Below, piece by piece: positions 35,756 through 44,421 of a stretch of 56,867 bases of DNA; the stretch's first letter is position 1, and the number at the start of each line of letters is the position of its first letter. Below the pieces are notes generated by a model. That model was not told where the DNA came from and did not search any database. It saw only the letters and a list, made by a program, of their open reading frames with translations. This DNA is from Chloroflexota bacterium (GTDB lineage Bacteria; Chloroflexota; Limnocylindria; Limnocylindrales; CSP1-4). The translations under genes and the position numbers were made by a program. The stretch spans positions 1 to 56,867 of the forward strand of contig VBEC01000028.1 in the NCBI GenBank assembly GCA_005883615.1, in the 5' to 3' direction.

Positions 35756-36433
35756 ATGCCAACCGAACGTCCGACCCTTGCCGCCGTACACCGCGATGTG
35801 ACCGGCAAGCGCGTCGCACGACTCCGCCGGGACGGGCTGTTGCCGGCGGTGGTCTACGGCCATGGCCTCGAGTCCGACCCAGTTCAGCTTGACACTCATG
35901 AGTTCGAGCTGCTCCGCCGACGCGCCGGGCCCAACGCGCTGATCGATCTCAAGGTCGATAGCAAGAAGCCGCTGCCCGTTCTCGTCCACGGCGTGCAGAT
36001 CCACCCGGTAACGCGACGGCCCCTCCATATCGACCTATTCGCGGTTCGCATGACCGAGGAGATCGTGGTCGACGTACCTGTCCGCACGGTGGGAATTGCG
36101 CCTGCCGTGGACATGCTGAACGGTACGCTGACGCACGTGATCGACCACGTCAGGGTGCGCGCCTTGCCCGACCAACTTCCGCAGAGCATCGAGGTGTCAG
36201 TCGAGGATCTCGTGGATTTCGACGCCGCCGTGCACGCCCGGGACCTGCCGATCCCCGAGGGCGCCACGCTGTTGACCGATCCCGACGAGATCGTGGCGCG
36301 CGTTCTGCCGCCGCGTGTCGAGGTCGAGGAGGTGGCGCCCGAGGCGGAGGCCGAGGAAGAAGGCGCCGAGGGCGAAGCCGCGGAAGGCCCGGAGGGCGAG
36401 GCTCCGCCGGGGTCGGAGACCTCGGAGAGCTGA
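35756..36433 (+). CDS. rplY: 50S ribosomal protein bL25 (CTC form)
   Basis: A protein of 225 residues of the long, two-domain bL25/Ctc type that binds 5S rRNA. The N-terminal domain shows RDVTGKRVARLRRDGLLPAVVYGHG and the C-terminal beta domain VDVPVRTVGIAPAV and LPQSIEVSVEDL. It ends in an acidic Glu/Ala tail of about 35 residues, common in this group. ATG 35756 chosen (GAGGTCC upstream); ATG 35714 would add 14 residues. Divergent from the response regulator gene. Confidence 0.93.
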   Translation: MPTERPTLAAVHRDVTGKRVARLRRDGLLPAVVYGHGLESDPVQLDTHEFELLRRRAGPNALIDLKVDSKKPLPVLVHGVQIHPVTRRPLHIDLFAVRMTEEIVVDVPVRTVGIAPAVDMLNGTLTHVIDHVRVRALPDQLPQSIEVSVEDLVDFDAAVHARDLPIPEGATLLTDPDEIVARVLPPRVEVEEVAPEAEAEEEGAEGEAAEGPEGEAPPGSETSES

Positions 36434-36562
36434 TTGGGGCCTCCGCGCCCTGACAAATGACGACCCGGGCCGGCCGCTGACGTCGCTGTTCGCGTTGCCA
36501 TCGGCGAGGCACGATCTGAATCGTCCCGGACAGACCCGGGCCGCAGACCGGAGACTCGACAG

Positions 36563-36796
36563 ATGCACCCCTTCCCAATCTATGCAGGCATCGTCGTCAC
36601 CCAGCGGCTCCGCGAGCTGGAGCACGTCGCCCGGGAAGAGCGTCTCGCACGCTGGATCCGCGCCTCGCGGCCGAGCCGCTGGTCAAGGATCACCATGGCC
36701 ACAACCAGGTTTGCGGGAGGCGCCCGCCTCGCCGTGGATGAAAGCGAGCCGATCGTCCCGAAGCTGGTGGGCTACCCGACCTCGTGGCCACGCTGA
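36563..36796 (+). CDS. Small unknown protein
   Basis: A protein of 77 residues. GGAGA stands 8 nt before the ATG. The N-terminal half (HPFPIYAGIVVTQRLRELEH, then VAREERLARWIRAS) is a charged helix similar in style to short actinobacterial and Chloroflexota proteins of unknown function. The C-terminal half is less structured. It may be real but there is no family evidence. Confidence 0.45.
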   Translation: MHPFPIYAGIVVTQRLRELEHVAREERLARWIRASRPSRWSRITMATTRFAGGARLAVDESEPIVPKLVGYPTSWPR

Positions 36797-36820
36797 AGCG
36801 AGGCATCTGGTGCCGGCCGA

Positions 36821-37303
36821 TCAGCCGCCGGCGATGTCCCCGACCCAATCCCGGAGCCGATAGAGATGCTCGGCGTAGTGGTCGGCACCGGACTTGCGCA
36901 CCCACCAGTCGGCCGCGTCGGTGCGTGTGTCCAGGCCGAACCAGGTCAGGAGCATCATCGTCCGCGCGGCGTGGGCCTGAGTCCACACGATCGACCAGGG
37001 CTGCTCGCCCATCGTGGCGAGGAACTGGGCGTTGAGCGCGTCGATGTCGATCGGACCGTCCTCGTAGGTGCCGGCGCCAATCTGCTCCAGCTGGACCTGC
37101 GCCTGCGCCAGCCAGGTCCCAACGTGGGCCACCAGGTCCTTGACGCTCCAATCCGGGTCGCGGTAGAAGCCCGGCTCCACGCGCTCCTCCGGCGTCAGCC
37201 CGCGGCAGAGTCCAGTGAGCTCATACCAACCCGCGCGTTCCAGATCGATCTCGCCGAGATAGGGATGGCTCTTCGGAGGAGCCGGATCCGCCGAGGTCGT
37301 CAC
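36821..37303 (-). CDS. DinB/maleylpyruvate isomerase-like four-helix protein
   Basis: A protein of 160 residues. The segment DWSVKDLVAHVGTWL is the signature of the mycothiol-dependent maleylpyruvate isomerase N-terminal (DinB-like) family; a metal site would use the His of VAHVG and later His in HAARTM and DHYAEHL. These proteins bind metal and transfer or hydrolyse thiol adducts; the substrate is unknown. Starts with an ATGA overlap on the DUF2630 gene stop. Confidence 0.78.
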   Translation of the reverse strand: MTTSADPAPPKSHPYLGEIDLERAGWYELTGLCRGLTPEERVEPGFYRDPDWSVKDLVAHVGTWLAQAQVQLEQIGAGTYEDGPIDIDALNAQFLATMGEQPWSIVWTQAHAARTMMLLTWFGLDTRTDAADWWVRKSGADHYAEHLYRLRDWVGDIAGG

Positions 37304-37542
37304 TGTTGGTAGTGCTCCACGATGTCGGCCGGTCGCGCCTGTGCGTCGGTCGGGTCGAGCCCAGCCGCGCGGCGCGCCTCTCGCTGGTGGAGGAGGTCGT
37401 AACAGCGGTCCAATTCGACCTTGATTGCCTGGAGCCGCTCGATGTCCTCCGCCCCCAGGCCGCGGCCGTCGCCGGCACGCTCGTACAGGTGCTCCTCCTC
37501 CTCGGAGAGCTCGTTGACCCTGGTCGCGATGTCAATGTCCAC
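37300..37542 (-). CDS. DUF2630 protein
   Basis: A protein of 80 residues. It matches the DUF2630 pattern: an N-terminal charged helix with VNELSEEEEHLYER, AGDGRGL, IERLQAIKVELDRCYDLLHQ, REARRAAGLDP, and an RPADIVEHYQQ end. The GTG start has GGAGG 8 nt upstream. All-alpha, role unknown; found in actinobacteria and Chloroflexota. Overlaps the DinB-like gene by 4 bp. Confidence 0.85.
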   Translation of the reverse strand: MDIDIATRVNELSEEEEHLYERAGDGRGLGAEDIERLQAIKVELDRCYDLLHQREARRAAGLDPTDAQARPADIVEHYQQ

Positions 37543-37637
37543 CCGAGTGCCTCCGCACGCCGCTTGCCGAGAGCAATGGTAGGCCGGACGCCGCGAATGG
37601 ACGCACCATGGATCGGCGATGATCATGAGGTACGGCT

Positions 37638-38468
37638 ATGACCGATCCCATCACGCCTGATCAGCTTCCCGAGCGGTCGCCAGAAGACGATCATTCGACG
37701 GAGGGGGACGGCGATGCGGCCAACGCCCTCGAGGTCGTGAAGCGGGCAGCCCAGGGCGCGGGCGAGGTGCTCGGGGCAGCCGTCAGTGCGACGGAGCGGC
37801 TGGGCGAACTGCGCGAGCCCGTCACGGAGCGCGTCGAGACGACGGTTCGTGAAGCGGCGCGACGCCTGGCCGGCTCGCGAGCGACGCGGCTTCGCCGTTT
37901 GCAGGCCCTGAACCGCGAACCGTTGCCGAACCTCTTCGAATTGCACCCAGAGGCGCGCATGGCTCCCAGGCGCGAGCTCGGCCTCCAGACGATCCCCGTC
38001 GAGCAGATCCGCGGGACAGCGGTCGAGGGACCGGCGCAGCGGGGCAGCGACTTCCTGCCGTTGCCGGCGTTCCGGAGTGGCAACTGGCAGGGGCGCTGGC
38101 GGCGCCTGCGCGACGCCGTCGACCGGATGACCATCCTGCCGCCGATCGAAGTCCTCAAGACCTCCGACGGTTACTGGGTGCTCGATGGCCACAATCGCGT
38201 GGCCGCTGCGCTCTATACGGGCCAGAAGGACATCGACGCGTTGGTCACTGCGGTGCGCCTACCCGGCGAACCGTCCGAACCGGTCGAGCCAGCCGGCTCC
38301 CTGGAGGCCATGTTCGCCGATGCTGATGAGCTCCGAGCGGCCGCCACGGGCCGGTTGACACGCGGGTCCTCCCTCGAGGCGCCCCTCCACAGGCCGATAT
38401 CGCCCGAAGGCTCCGAGCCCGGGCCGCCTCAAGGCGCCGACGCCGCGACACCGGGAGAAACGCCTTGA
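37638..38468 (+). CDS. ParB-like nuclease-domain protein
   Basis: A protein of 276 residues. Residues 1-70 are charged and helical. The ParB/sulfiredoxin-type fold lies at about 110-215, with PVEQI, ILPPIEVLKTSDGYWVLDGH and NRVAAALYTG, the GHxR/HNR motif used to bind nucleotide. No helix-turn-helix is present, so it is not a chromosome-partition ParB. The tail is Pro/Ala-rich. The stop overlaps the metallophosphoesterase start. Confidence 0.78.
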   Translation: MTDPITPDQLPERSPEDDHSTEGDGDAANALEVVKRAAQGAGEVLGAAVSATERLGELREPVTERVETTVREAARRLAGSRATRLRRLQALNREPLPNLFELHPEARMAPRRELGLQTIPVEQIRGTAVEGPAQRGSDFLPLPAFRSGNWQGRWRRLRDAVDRMTILPPIEVLKTSDGYWVLDGHNRVAAALYTGQKDIDALVTAVRLPGEPSEPVEPAGSLEAMFADADELRAAATGRLTRGSSLEAPLHRPISPEGSEPGPPQGADAATPGETP

Positions 38469-39136
38469 CCCGGCGACTCACCCTCGAGTGGCCCGATGCG
38501 GCTCCATTTCGTGATCGTGCCGGGGCCCTGCGCCTGCTCGCGACGTCGGACGAGGCTGACCCCACCATCGATGACCCGCGCAACCGCGAAGCCCTCGGCC
38601 GGGTGGACCTCGTCATCGGATGCGGCGACCTGTCGCCGGATCGCCTGTGCTTCATGGCGGATGCGTTTCGAGCGCCGGTCGTGTACGTCCGCGGCAACCA
38701 CGATCGCGGCGGGCCGTGGCCCACGCCAGGACACCTGCCGCCTCCGTCCCAGGGCGTCGACCGGGAGACGATCGAGGGCCTGCCTCTCCTCGGCCTGCCG
38801 TGGCCCTCACCCGAGCGCGAGCCGGCGCTGCATGACGAACTCGCGGCCTGGCGACAGGTCCTGCGACGAGCAGGCGGTTCCCTTGTCGCGCCGGGCCGGC
38901 CACCGCTCCTTGTGTTCAGCCACGTACCTCCACGGGGCGCGGGAGACACGCCGACGGATCCGTATCACGTGGGTTTCGAGGCGTACCGCTTCCTGCTCGA
39001 TCGGCTCCGGCCGCCGCTGTGGATGCACGGTCACAGCTCCCTGGCTGCCGGCACGACCTGGCAGGTGCGCCACGACGGCACGGCGGTCGTCAACGTCACC
39101 GGCACGGTGCTCGTCGAGCTTCTCCCGAAGCCGTAA
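38465..39136 (+). CDS. Metallophosphoesterase
   Basis: A calcineurin-like phosphoesterase of 223 residues. Motifs: LLATSDEAD in place of the usual DxH (so the first metal His is missing), GCGDLSPD, VRGNHD, FSHVPPRG and HGHSS. Loss of the DxH is odd and could lower metal affinity or change the substrate. TTG start overlaps the stop of the ParB-like gene (TTGA). Substrate unknown. Confidence 0.85.
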   Translation: MTRRLTLEWPDAAPFRDRAGALRLLATSDEADPTIDDPRNREALGRVDLVIGCGDLSPDRLCFMADAFRAPVVYVRGNHDRGGPWPTPGHLPPPSQGVDRETIEGLPLLGLPWPSPEREPALHDELAAWRQVLRRAGGSLVAPGRPPLLVFSHVPPRGAGDTPTDPYHVGFEAYRFLLDRLRPPLWMHGHSSLAAGTTWQVRHDGTAVVNVTGTVLVELLPKP

Positions 39137-39150
39137 CGCCGACGGGGCCG

Positions 39151-40002
39151 CTAGAGGCGGATCCGCTCCGAGTTGGCGTAGACGTTGAAGCCGTCGCCGC
39201 GGAGGAAGCCAACCAGCGTCTGGCCCAGTCGCTGCGCAGCCTCGACTGCCAGATCCGAGGGGGCCGAGACGGCGCAAACGATCGGAATCCCGGCGACCGC
39301 CGCCTTCTGGACGATCTCGAAGCTCACGCGGCCGCTCACCATCAGCACGCGTTCGTGAAGCGGCAAGGCACTCGCGAGCACCTGCGATCCCACCAGCTTG
39401 TCGAGCGCGTTGTGGCGGCCGACATCCTCGCGAACCACGACGAGACCCCCGTGGGGATCGAACAGGCCGGCCGCGTGGAGCCCGCCCGTCAGCTCGAACA
39501 CGGCCTGTGCGTCGCGCAGGGCTCGCGGCAGGCCAATGATGACGCTGCGATCGACCTGCGGACTCCCGGCCGGCAGCGGCTCGCAACGGACCTCGATCTC
39601 GTCCAGCGAAGCCTTGCCGCAGATCCCGCAGCTGGCCGTGGCCACGAATTGGCGCTCGGCAATGGCCGAGGCGTCGAAGGCTCTGGTCAGCCTGACGACG
39701 GCCGTGTCGTCTGGCTGCGCGAGCGTTGCCGGGTCGCCGAAGTCGACCCGTTCGACCTCGTCGCCAGCGATCAGACCCTCGGTTCGGAGGAAACCGACCG
39801 CCAACTCCGCTTCGTGGCCGGGCGTCCGCATCGTCACCGCGACCGCCACGGGCTCCTGGCCTGGTCCCGCTGCCCGGATCTCCAGGGGCTCCTCGCCCGC
39901 CAATCGGTCGGCCCGCTTCTCCACCAGGTCCCCGCGAACGGTCAGCACCTGGATCGACGTGGCCTCTCGGGCCGGCGCGGCGGAGTGCGACAGGTCGGAC
40001 AT
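39151..40002 (-). CDS. fdhD: Formate dehydrogenase accessory sulfurtransferase FdhD
   Basis: A protein of 283 residues that carries sulfur to the molybdenum cofactor of formate dehydrogenase. The sulfur-carrying Cys pair is C125/C128 in SCGICGK; other motifs are MRTPGHEAELAVGFL, REDVGRHNALDKL and SGRVSFEIVQKAA. No formate dehydrogenase is in the window. TAAGAT (40012-40017, complement) stands 9 nt before the ATG. Divergent from the PPOX gene with only 35 bp between start codons. Confidence 0.95.
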   Translation of the reverse strand: MSDLSHSAAPAREATSIQVLTVRGDLVEKRADRLAGEEPLEIRAAGPGQEPVAVAVTMRTPGHEAELAVGFLRTEGLIAGDEVERVDFGDPATLAQPDDTAVVRLTRAFDASAIAERQFVATASCGICGKASLDEIEVRCEPLPAGSPQVDRSVIIGLPRALRDAQAVFELTGGLHAAGLFDPHGGLVVVREDVGRHNALDKLVGSQVLASALPLHERVLMVSGRVSFEIVQKAAVAGIPIVCAVSAPSDLAVEAAQRLGQTLVGFLRGDGFNVYANSERIRL

Positions 40003-40037
40003 GGCCGTCGCATCTTAGCGAGCCCATAATCGCGGCC

Positions 40038-40499
40038 GTGCCGGCCTTACCGTGCGACCCAGCGGGCGCGACCCTTTCGACCGCTCAGCGACGCTTCCTC
40101 GTCGACGCCCGACGGGCGATCCTGGCGACCATCGATGATCGCGGGTGGCCCAGGCCGGTCCCGATCTGTTACGTGCTCCTTGGGGAGGATCGTCCCGTCC
40201 TCTGGACGCCCATCGACGAGAAGCCCAAGCGGGTCCACGATCCGATGCACCTTGCCCGCATCCGCGATATCAGCTCACGACCCGCCGTCGCGGTCCTGGT
40301 GGATCGCTGGAGCGAGGACTGGTCCGAGCTCGCCTGGCTGCGGCTGCATGGCCGCGCGCGAGTCCTCCCTCAACCAGCGGGCGATGTACTCGAGGCGCTA
40401 CGCGACAAGTATTCGCAGTATCGCGAACATCGCCTGGAGGCCCGCCCGATCATCCGGATCGAGCTCGAACGCGTCACCAGTTGGGGGCGCCTGGCCTGA
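40038..40499 (+). CDS. PPOX-class F420-dependent oxidoreductase (TIGR03668-like)
   Basis: A protein of 153 residues with the split-barrel flavin/F420-binding fold: RRAILATIDDRGWPRPVPICY, then LWTPIDEKPKR, then RPAVAVLVDRWSEDW with LAWLRLHGRARVL. This closely matches the TIGR03668 group of actinobacteria and Chloroflexota. The cofactor is inferred. CATAAT (40025-40030) 7 nt before the GTG gives a leaderless start. Confidence 0.87.
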   Translation: MPALPCDPAGATLSTAQRRFLVDARRAILATIDDRGWPRPVPICYVLLGEDRPVLWTPIDEKPKRVHDPMHLARIRDISSRPAVAVLVDRWSEDWSELAWLRLHGRARVLPQPAGDVLEALRDKYSQYREHRLEARPIIRIELERVTSWGRLA

Positions 40500-40510
40500 C
40501 GTCGGCCAAA

Positions 40511-40536
40511 CCGATCGGCCGAACCGATCGGCCGAA
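40511..40536 (+). repeat. Tandem 13-bp repeat forming a hairpin between convergent genes
   Basis: Two exact copies of CCGATCGGCCGAA; their palindromic cores pair (40512-40518 with 40524-40530). It lies between two convergent stop codons and may serve as a two-way terminator. Confidence 0.6.
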
Positions 40537-40561
40537 CCGAGCGCGCAACGAGCGGCCGAAC

Positions 40562-40762
40562 TCAGCGCGCGGCGAACGAGTCCAGCAGGCGGCGCGACGC
40601 GTCGGCGATCTCGTCCACGGCACCATCGAACGCGGTTGCATTTGCCCGTGACGGAACGCGATAGCCGCTGACCTTGCGGACGAACTGGAGGGCGGCCGCC
40701 CGGATCTCGTCGGGGGTGGCGGGCTCCTCAGCACGCCGGAGTGTCTTGATGCTTCGGCACAT
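40562..40762 (-). CDS. DUF2277 protein
   Basis: A protein of 66 residues that fits DUF2277 over its full length: MCRSIKTLRR, then PATPDEIRAAALQFVRKVSG, and a closing DEIADASRRLLDSF. Role unknown; usually a lone small cytosolic protein. Convergent with the PPOX gene. Confidence 0.9.
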   Translation of the reverse strand: MCRSIKTLRRAEEPATPDEIRAAALQFVRKVSGYRVPSRANATAFDGAVDEIADASRRLLDSFAAR

Positions 40763-40888
40763 GCCGAAACCCTACCGCATCGGGCGACCGACCTCATCGT
40801 GGTCGATGGGACTATCGGGGCATGTCTCCAGGACCGTCGGGCGCGTACAACTCGGTGAAGCCGCTTCGGGGGAGCGGCCCACCCGCTG

Positions 40889-42295
40889 ATGCCCGAGACC
40901 CATCCCGAGACCTGGATGACCGAACGAACCGCCTCTGTACACTCCGCGCTGCAGACCAAGTGGCTCGAATCACGCCGCCCGCGGTTCGCCCCGCAGGTCA
41001 CCGCCCAGCAATTCATCGCGCTGGTCGCGATCGCCGCGGCGGCGACGCTGGCCGCCCCGCCCACCTGGCATGCACCGAATGACAGTTGGGTCCAGGCCTT
41101 TGTCGTATTGACCATCGTGTCGATCGTGCTCGAGTTTGTTTCGGTCGACCTTCCCTTCGACGGCGACCTGTCGGTCGCCACCATCAGCCAGGTTGCGACC
41201 ATCCTGCTGGTCCCCGCGCCCATGGCCGCCGTCGGAGTCGGCCTGTCGGTCCTGGTCGAAGAGGTCGTGCGCCGCCGGCCCGTCATCAAGGTGATCTTCA
41301 ACACCGGGACGTATGTGCTGACCACCTCGGTCGTCTCCGCCGCTGTAGGCATCATCGGCTCGCCGCCGGAGGCGATCCACGCCCATGACCACATTCGCGT
41401 GGCCGCAACGTTCGGATTGGCCTCAGTGGGCTACTACGTACTCAGCACCCTTCTGGTGAGCACGGTCATCGCCCTCGCCACGGGTCGATCGGTCGGCTTC
41501 CTGCTGCGAGCCAACACGCGGAGTACGGCGCTCGCCGAAACCAGCGCGGCCATGATCGGGGGCGTGGTTGCGCTCATCTGGACCATCGAGCCAATTTGGA
41601 CCAGCGCGCTGACGCTGCCGGCGATCCTCGTCAGTCGCGCCCTCCGACATATCCGCCAGCTCGAGAACGAGACGCGCGGCGCGCTTCGCTCGCTGGCCAA
41701 GAGCATCGATGACCGGGATCCCACCACGTACCATCACTCGGAGCGTGTGTCGGCCTATGCCCGCCTGTTCGGGCAGGAGCTCGGCCTGCCGGACGACCTC
41801 GTCGAGCTCATCACCCAGGCGGCGGCCGTCCACGACCTGGGCAAGGTCGGGGTCCCGGACCGAGTCCTCCTCAAGCCGGGGCCTCTCGACGAGGGAGATC
41901 GCACTCTGATGTGGCTCCACACGGAGATCGGGGCGGGCATTCTCAACCACTTCCAGCTCTTCCGCGGCGGAGCGAACATCGTCCTGCACCATCACGAGCG
42001 TTGGGATGGGGGTGGCTATCCCAACGGACTGAGGGGCGAGGAGATCCCCCTCGGAGCGCGCGTCGTCGCTATCGCCGACGCGTTCGACGCGATGACCGAG
42101 GATCGACCATACCGGCCGGCCATGAGTGTTGCCGAGGCGATCGCGATCCTGGCCGACGGCGCCGGCACGCAGTGGGATCCTGAGATCGTCCCGGTTTTCA
42201 TCGGACTGGTGCGCACCGGCCGGCTGCCGGGTCACGCCGGGCACGACCGAGCGCGCGGTCACGAGGAGCTCACGGAGGCTCACGCGCCGGCCTGA
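40889..42295 (+). CDS. Membrane-anchored HD-GYP domain protein, probable c-di-GMP phosphodiesterase
   Basis: A protein of 468 residues. Residues 40-250 contain about six to seven membrane segments of a MASE-like sensor. The HD-GYP domain (262-445) has the HD pair H315-D316 (VHDLGKVGVPDRV), HHHERWDGGGYPNG (367-380) with GYP at 376-378, and VVAIADAFDAMT. All expected metal and GYP residues are present, so it should degrade c-di-GMP. It is followed by a DUF5317 and a GGDEF gene on the same strand and then by a c-di-GMP riboswitch. Confidence 0.93.
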   Translation: MPETHPETWMTERTASVHSALQTKWLESRRPRFAPQVTAQQFIALVAIAAAATLAAPPTWHAPNDSWVQAFVVLTIVSIVLEFVSVDLPFDGDLSVATISQVATILLVPAPMAAVGVGLSVLVEEVVRRRPVIKVIFNTGTYVLTTSVVSAAVGIIGSPPEAIHAHDHIRVAATFGLASVGYYVLSTLLVSTVIALATGRSVGFLLRANTRSTALAETSAAMIGGVVALIWTIEPIWTSALTLPAILVSRALRHIRQLENETRGALRSLAKSIDDRDPTTYHHSERVSAYARLFGQELGLPDDLVELITQAAAVHDLGKVGVPDRVLLKPGPLDEGDRTLMWLHTEIGAGILNHFQLFRGGANIVLHHHERWDGGGYPNGLRGEEIPLGARVVAIADAFDAMTEDRPYRPAMSVAEAIAILADGAGTQWDPEIVPVFIGLVRTGRLPGHAGHDRARGHEELTEAHAPA

Positions 42296-42321
42296 GCCGG
42301 CAGCGGGGACTCGGAGGAAGC

Positions 42322-42879
42322 ATGTTCATCCTGTATGCACTGGCGATCGGCATCGCCGCCGGACTCTTGCTGCGGGGGCGGCTTGAGGGTCTGGCGAGCC
42401 TGGAGTTCCGCTGGGCTCCGGTGCTGCTCGCGGCGCTGCTGGTCCAGATCATCCTGTTCTCGGGACCCGTTAGCGAACGGATCGGGCCAGCCGGACCGCC
42501 CCTCTACGTCCTCTCAACGGGAATCGCCCTAGGCGCGATCCTGCGCAATTGGCGGACCCGAGGGATTCCGCTGGTGGCACTCGGTGCCGGCAGCAACCTG
42601 TTGGCGATCGTTGCCAACGGGGGCTTCATGCCGGTCAGCGCAGCCGCCCTCGGTGGCCACGCCAACGCCGCGGCGGGGTATTCCAACAGCCGCCTGCTCA
42701 CCCAGCCGGCGCTGGCCCCATTGACCGACATCTTCGCGATGCCCGCGGGAATGCCGTTCGCGAATGTCTTCAGCGTCGGGGACGTCCTGATCGGGCTGGG
42801 GGTGGTGGTCGTCATCGTCGCCGCGATGCGGGCCCCCGTTGCTCCGACGGTCGCTGCGCCAGAAGCGGAGAGCGCCTGA
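42322..42879 (+). CDS. DUF5317 membrane protein
   Basis: A protein of 185 residues with four to five hydrophobic segments and the conserved region GSNLLAIVANGGFMPVSAAA typical of DUF5317. GGAGG stands 6 nt before the ATG. It sits between the HD-GYP and GGDEF genes with tiny gaps (26 bp and 1 bp), so it is probably part of the c-di-GMP unit, for instance a membrane partner. Role unknown. Confidence 0.85.
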   Translation: MFILYALAIGIAAGLLLRGRLEGLASLEFRWAPVLLAALLVQIILFSGPVSERIGPAGPPLYVLSTGIALGAILRNWRTRGIPLVALGAGSNLLAIVANGGFMPVSAAALGGHANAAAGYSNSRLLTQPALAPLTDIFAMPAGMPFANVFSVGDVLIGLGVVVVIVAAMRAPVAPTVAAPEAESA

Positions 42880-42880
42880 C

Positions 42881-44170
42881 GTGAGTCAGCGCTCGGTTTC
42901 GGGGCCCGTCTTCATTCCGGCAGCGGGTGTCGACGTCCTGCCTCGGGGCCTGAAACGCCTCCTCGGCACGAGCGATGGCCAGCGCCTGACTGCCGCCCTT
43001 CCACGTCTGCGGGCGGCGATAGCCGGCGGCGCCGTGCTCGTTGCTGCCACCATCGTCTTCGTTCCTCGAGTCCGCGACACGATGGACTTGTTGGCAGCGG
43101 CGTTGCTCTTCGGCGTGGTGATCGAGATTGCCCGCCTCGCCGTCATCCACGAGCGGACGGCGGCCCGCGCAACGCTGTACCAGCGCGTGGCGCGATTCGC
43201 GGGCGAAGTCCATCAGACCCTCGAGCCGGAGGAGCTTGCCAGAACCGCCGTGAAGGCGACCCGCCTGGCGCTGCCCAGCGAAGTCGCCATGCTCGTCACG
43301 ATCGACCCGGCTACCGGCACGCAGCACGTGCTGGCCATGGAAGCGCAGTCGTCGCGAAGCATTGGCGCGTCGGTTCTGCCCGACCCGCGGGTCGCCGAGC
43401 GCGCCATTCGCGAAGGACGACTGGTCGTCGAGCCGACGACGGAGCCGGACAACGTCCAGCGAAAGCGGCGTTCGCTGCCGCTTCAACCTCTTCGGGCAGC
43501 GGTGCCCATCTTCCATCGCGATCGTGTCCTGGGAGCCCTCGTCGTGGGGCGCCTCTCGGGCTCACGTGCCTTCGACGTCGTCGAGCTCGAGTGCCTTGCC
43601 CTCATCGCGGTCCAGCTCGGGCAGGCCCTCGGTAACGTCCAGGAGCACGCGCTGGCCGTCGACGCATCGGTCCACGATCCGCTGACAGGCCTGTACAACC
43701 GGCGGCACCTCCACTCGGCGATCGAGAGGATGACCGGATCCCGCGCCGATGAGGGGTTCGAGGATCGGCGCCCGATGGCTGCAATCCTGTTCGACCTCGA
43801 CCATTTCGGGCGGTACAACAAGGAGCACGGCCACCTGAACGGCGACGAGATCCTCCGCCTCTTCGGTCGCATTCTCGATGGTCACGTGGATACGGCGGGC
43901 CTGGCGGCACGCTACGGTGGCGAGGAATTTCTGGTCCTCCTGAAAGGCCGGGACCTGCCCGACGCCGTGGCCGCCGCCGATGCCATCAGGCTGGCCATGT
44001 CACAGCAATCGGCTTCCGAGTCGGGCGGCGGAGTGAGGGTGACCGTCTCCGCGGGCTGCGCCGTCATGCCGCCCGCGATGACGAACGTGACCGAGCTGAT
44101 CGCGCTGGCCGACGAGGGCCTGCGTCGCGCGAAGCTGGCCGGCCGGGACCGGGTCGCCGTCGCCTACTGA
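42881..44170 (+). CDS. GAF-GGDEF diguanylate cyclase
   Basis: A protein of 429 residues: two membrane helices at about 44-64 and 68-90, a GAF-like domain at about 110-255, and a GGDEF domain at 262-429. The active-site motif is GGEEF (346-350) in RYGGEEFLVLL; substrate residues in DLDHFGRYNKEHGH are intact, so it should make c-di-GMP. An RxxD inhibitory site is absent before the motif. GTG start 1 bp after the DUF5317 stop. Ends about 130 bp before the riboswitch. Confidence 0.93.
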   Translation: MSQRSVSGPVFIPAAGVDVLPRGLKRLLGTSDGQRLTAALPRLRAAIAGGAVLVAATIVFVPRVRDTMDLLAAALLFGVVIEIARLAVIHERTAARATLYQRVARFAGEVHQTLEPEELARTAVKATRLALPSEVAMLVTIDPATGTQHVLAMEAQSSRSIGASVLPDPRVAERAIREGRLVVEPTTEPDNVQRKRRSLPLQPLRAAVPIFHRDRVLGALVVGRLSGSRAFDVVELECLALIAVQLGQALGNVQEHALAVDASVHDPLTGLYNRRHLHSAIERMTGSRADEGFEDRRPMAAILFDLDHFGRYNKEHGHLNGDEILRLFGRILDGHVDTAGLAARYGGEEFLVLLKGRDLPDAVAAADAIRLAMSQQSASESGGGVRVTVSAGCAVMPPAMTNVTELIALADEGLRRAKLAGRDRVAVAY

Positions 44171-44297
44171 GCCGGGTCCGGGTGCACGGCCGCAACTCCC
44201 ACCAACGCGGACCGTGACTAGTACCGATGGGGGATCGGATGGCGGGACGTCACGGCCTAGCGTGCGGCCCAGAGACGAAGGACGTCTCTCGTCTACC

Positions 44298-44386
44298 AGA
44301 CCGTCCAGGGCAAACCCGTCGCGAGGCGGGGACGCAAAGCCAGGGATCTCCCGAAACCGTTGGGGAGACCGCCCGGCCGCCGGTCT
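44298..44386 (+). ncRNA. Cyclic di-GMP-I (GEMM-I) riboswitch
   Basis: The core reads CAGGGCAAACCCG, a GCGA tetraloop hairpin, then GGGGACGCAAAGCC, matching the GEMM-I consensus at its most conserved bases. P1 is AGACCG (44298-44303) with CGGTCT (44381-44386); the first inner stem CCCGTC/GGCGGG closes the GNRA tetraloop; the second stem TCTCCC/GGGGAGA (44347-44368) is followed by CCGCCCGGCCGCC, the tetraloop-receptor side. It stands 35 nt before the GTG of a 38-residue peptide with a strong ribosome site. There is no terminator between, so control of translation or of upstream read-through is more likely. Confidence 0.95.
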
Positions 44387-44421
44387 CGGCGATGAAGGTC
44401 GCTCGAGACAGAGGTGATGAC

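Noticed and set aside
37638-38468. Chromosome-partition ParB
   Set aside because: Only the nuclease-like fold is present; no helix-turn-helix, no parA partner and no parS site seen.
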